The translations under genes were made by a program, and so were the position numbers. 64,000 bases of DNA from Undaria pinnatifida (taxonomy: Eukaryota; Sar; Phaeophyceae; Laminariales; Alariaceae). Under the pieces are notes generated by a model. The model did no database searches, was not told where the DNA came from, and saw only the letters and a program-made list of their open reading frames with translations. The first letter of the stretch is position 1. Every line of letters starts with the position of its first letter. The DNA lies in contig JABAKD010000019.1 in assembly GCA_012845835.1 (NCBI GenBank), forward strand, positions 6,778,994-6,842,993, written 5' to 3'. Positions 59,801 to 62,800 of the stretch are shown here, in pieces.

Positions 59801-62800
59801 GACAAGGAAAAAAAAAACACTTGTGTGCGACCCAATGACGCATGCAACAGCGGTAGAGGTGTACCATATCTTTACATAGGCTCCTGATTTAACGCCTTTA
59901 CAACTGGCAACTCGTTTTTGGAGACAAGTTTACTAGGAATTAGTATAGAAAGGGCTTTTTGGGGCTCTGAACGGGTTAAAGCTCCATACCCAACCCAAAA
60001 ACTGATTTGGAGAAAATAATAGTTCCGCTCTATGAACAGACCCATGGGTTACTAACAGGTGCACGAACAAAAAATAATGCAGCCAAAAAACAAAATGGCC
60101 AATTTCCGAGGATTTTGGGCTAAGGAGCCCCGTCATTCACAAATAATTTAGCCAAAAAAATTGCTACGCCTATCGTGTCCAATGAACAATCGGCGCGCGC
60201 TACGATGCATGTCGTACTTTTGGGCTGAAACACTGTCTGAATGACGGGGAGCTCCTTAACCCACAATCGTCCAAATTTCATTCATTTTTTCGCAGCTTGC
60301 TTCGTTGCATCTCAAGCAGCCCGTGGGATTCATTGCTCATCGGAGAGAAAAAATGTTCTTCTCCAAATCAGATTGTGGGTGAGGTATGAGGTATAACAGA
60401 GATCCTCAGGCGAGGAGTCCCGGATGAAAAAAAAAGGTGTACCTCTGTCTTAGCATGCGGTAATTTTCCAAGGCCTAGACGTATAAGGCACAATTTTTGG
60501 CAAAACACGAATCGTATTCCGATGATGTTGAGTATTTCTTCACATGGGGAGCCCCGACAGATAGGAATATCTTGTTCAAAAGTGTGACCCCTACCGAAGC
60601 CGGTGCCCTAAGCCACCACGCCCTCACAAAAACAAAAAAATCAATCCAAGGAAGCTATCATCCATTGCAAGAAAGCACGCACCAGGCGCGGAAGCCCCGC
60701 CCCACAAGCGGTTCATAGCAGTATGCGACTCACCCTTCATGCTACTCGCCGAAAACCTCACGGCACTTCGCGCTTCGTGAACGTCATGTCTGCGTGGTCG
60801 TGAAAACCCGCCGAGCTACAATCCAGCATTGTAGGGATGCAAAGATCTATGGTCATATGACTGCGGCTATGCATGAAATGAGAACACGCTCCGCCCCTCA
60901 TAACAAAAACGCCTGGCAGAACATACCTCGAGTCTATGGCAGGCAACTGCCCCAGCACGTGCGCCACCCGCACACGATGAGTCGCCAGATCCGCAGCAAG
61001 CTTAGCACCACCACCATCACCGCCACTAGCACCGCCATCACCACCACCCCCAACGCCCCCTGCCCGAGCGTCCAAAGCGCCCCCAGACGTAGAAACTCCT
61101 TCGGGTAACGCCTGTTCGACACGGGATCCCTCGCCCCGAGACCTTGCTACCTGGGAGGCATTACCACCATTACCGGTACCGGCTTCTGGGAAGGCGGGTG
61201 CGGCGGTGGAGGCAACCCTCATTGGGTAAGACCCCGCTAAATTCTGTAGGAACTCCACGTAGACGCTCCGGTCGTTGAGATGGCTGTAAGCTTGGGCCAC
61301 CTAACAAAACATATTAAGTGCATGATTACGTACCGGTGCGTATCAGCATTGTGTCTGTCACCCGACAACGGGCCGCATGAGTTTCGACGTCGATAACTCA
61401 AAAGCATTGCCCGAAAAAAAACAAGAAAACCAAGAGAGGCAACCAAAAAAAAACGTTTGCACATCAAAGTATGCTGTAACGAGCACAGCGCCGCACGGCA
61501 CAGCAGTATATACAACACAATGCAGCACACACTTCCACTGGACTGCAAATAAAGCTACACTGTGTGAGGTACGCGATTTAAGAGTCCTCTGGAAGGGGCC
61601 AGCGTTACCGCCCTTATCTCCGTACTGCTCTTATCTCAGACTGGGTATCTTATATGCTGAACACTGTGATCGGGAGGCCACCTTCGGGGCAACCCCAGCT
61701 GCATTATCGGTGTGAACAAAAAAGACTGCACACCGACTTAGGCAACTGCTATCTTGCAAGTCGGCCCAAACCCAACCCGATCCCAACCACAACCCTAACC
61801 GTAACCCCAACCCTTTGGGGGGTTCGAGGTCGGCAGGGGCGGTCCCGCGGCTCCGCCGAGTGTTTCGTACGCGTTTTTCCAAAACTAGTCAGCGGGCCGA
61901 AAGGCGGGCCTCAACCAATCAGACACAGGTGTGCAGTCATTTTTTTTCACACCAACGCAAATAGGTGCCGTTTTCTGGGCCTCTCTTTTCAGGGGCTCAG
62001 AGAACCATATTTGCTTAATTTGCTTCTGAGTGAGATGCAGAGCCGCTCGCGCGAGTAGCGGTGAACTCGGTAGCGATAAATAGGCGAATCCTCACTACCG
62101 TATCCTCGGCCATGACATGTTAGATAAGGCGTGACAAACATGTACCAGGCAGGCTTTAGTACAGGCGTCACCGGGTGTGACAAGCCGGTTTGACCGCTCT
62201 TAAGACCGTTTTCTCTTATCTTGGACGCTCTTAAATCGGGTATCCCACTCCATACCCTTCGAGATGAGGCAAACGATGCAGCAAAACAACGAAGCACCAA
62301 ATATTTTTACCAGGTACCTGGTATAAGGTTTCGCTTGATCATGAAAATAGGTTATTCGTGCAACGCTTCTCGCGGTTATGCGGTTTAACCCTTGTTCAAC
62401 TCCGAAATTATCGCAGTCAAAGTCCGAGCGCTTTTCCCCTACATCGGGAGTGCGATGCTTAAAGCGTTGAACTCGAAAAAAGCCCCCAAGGATTGCACTG
62501 TAATACTGTTGGAACGGCAATTACACCAACATATTCGCTAGCAGAACGGATACAAGCGTGAACGCACCTGGAGTCCGTCGTCAAGGGCAGTCGAACAATG
62601 GACCTGAGCGAGCACATGCCTGCGACAAGGGTGAGCGAGCACAAACGAAAGGCCACGGAAGGCGTTAGGGGGTAGGGCCAACGCAAACGCTAACGCTAAC
62701 ACTGCCGCTGCCGCTACCGTTAATAACGCTAACCTCAACGTCAACGCTAATATTAACGCTGACTCGAACGCCAACCCTGATCCTAGAGAAAACGTAAACG

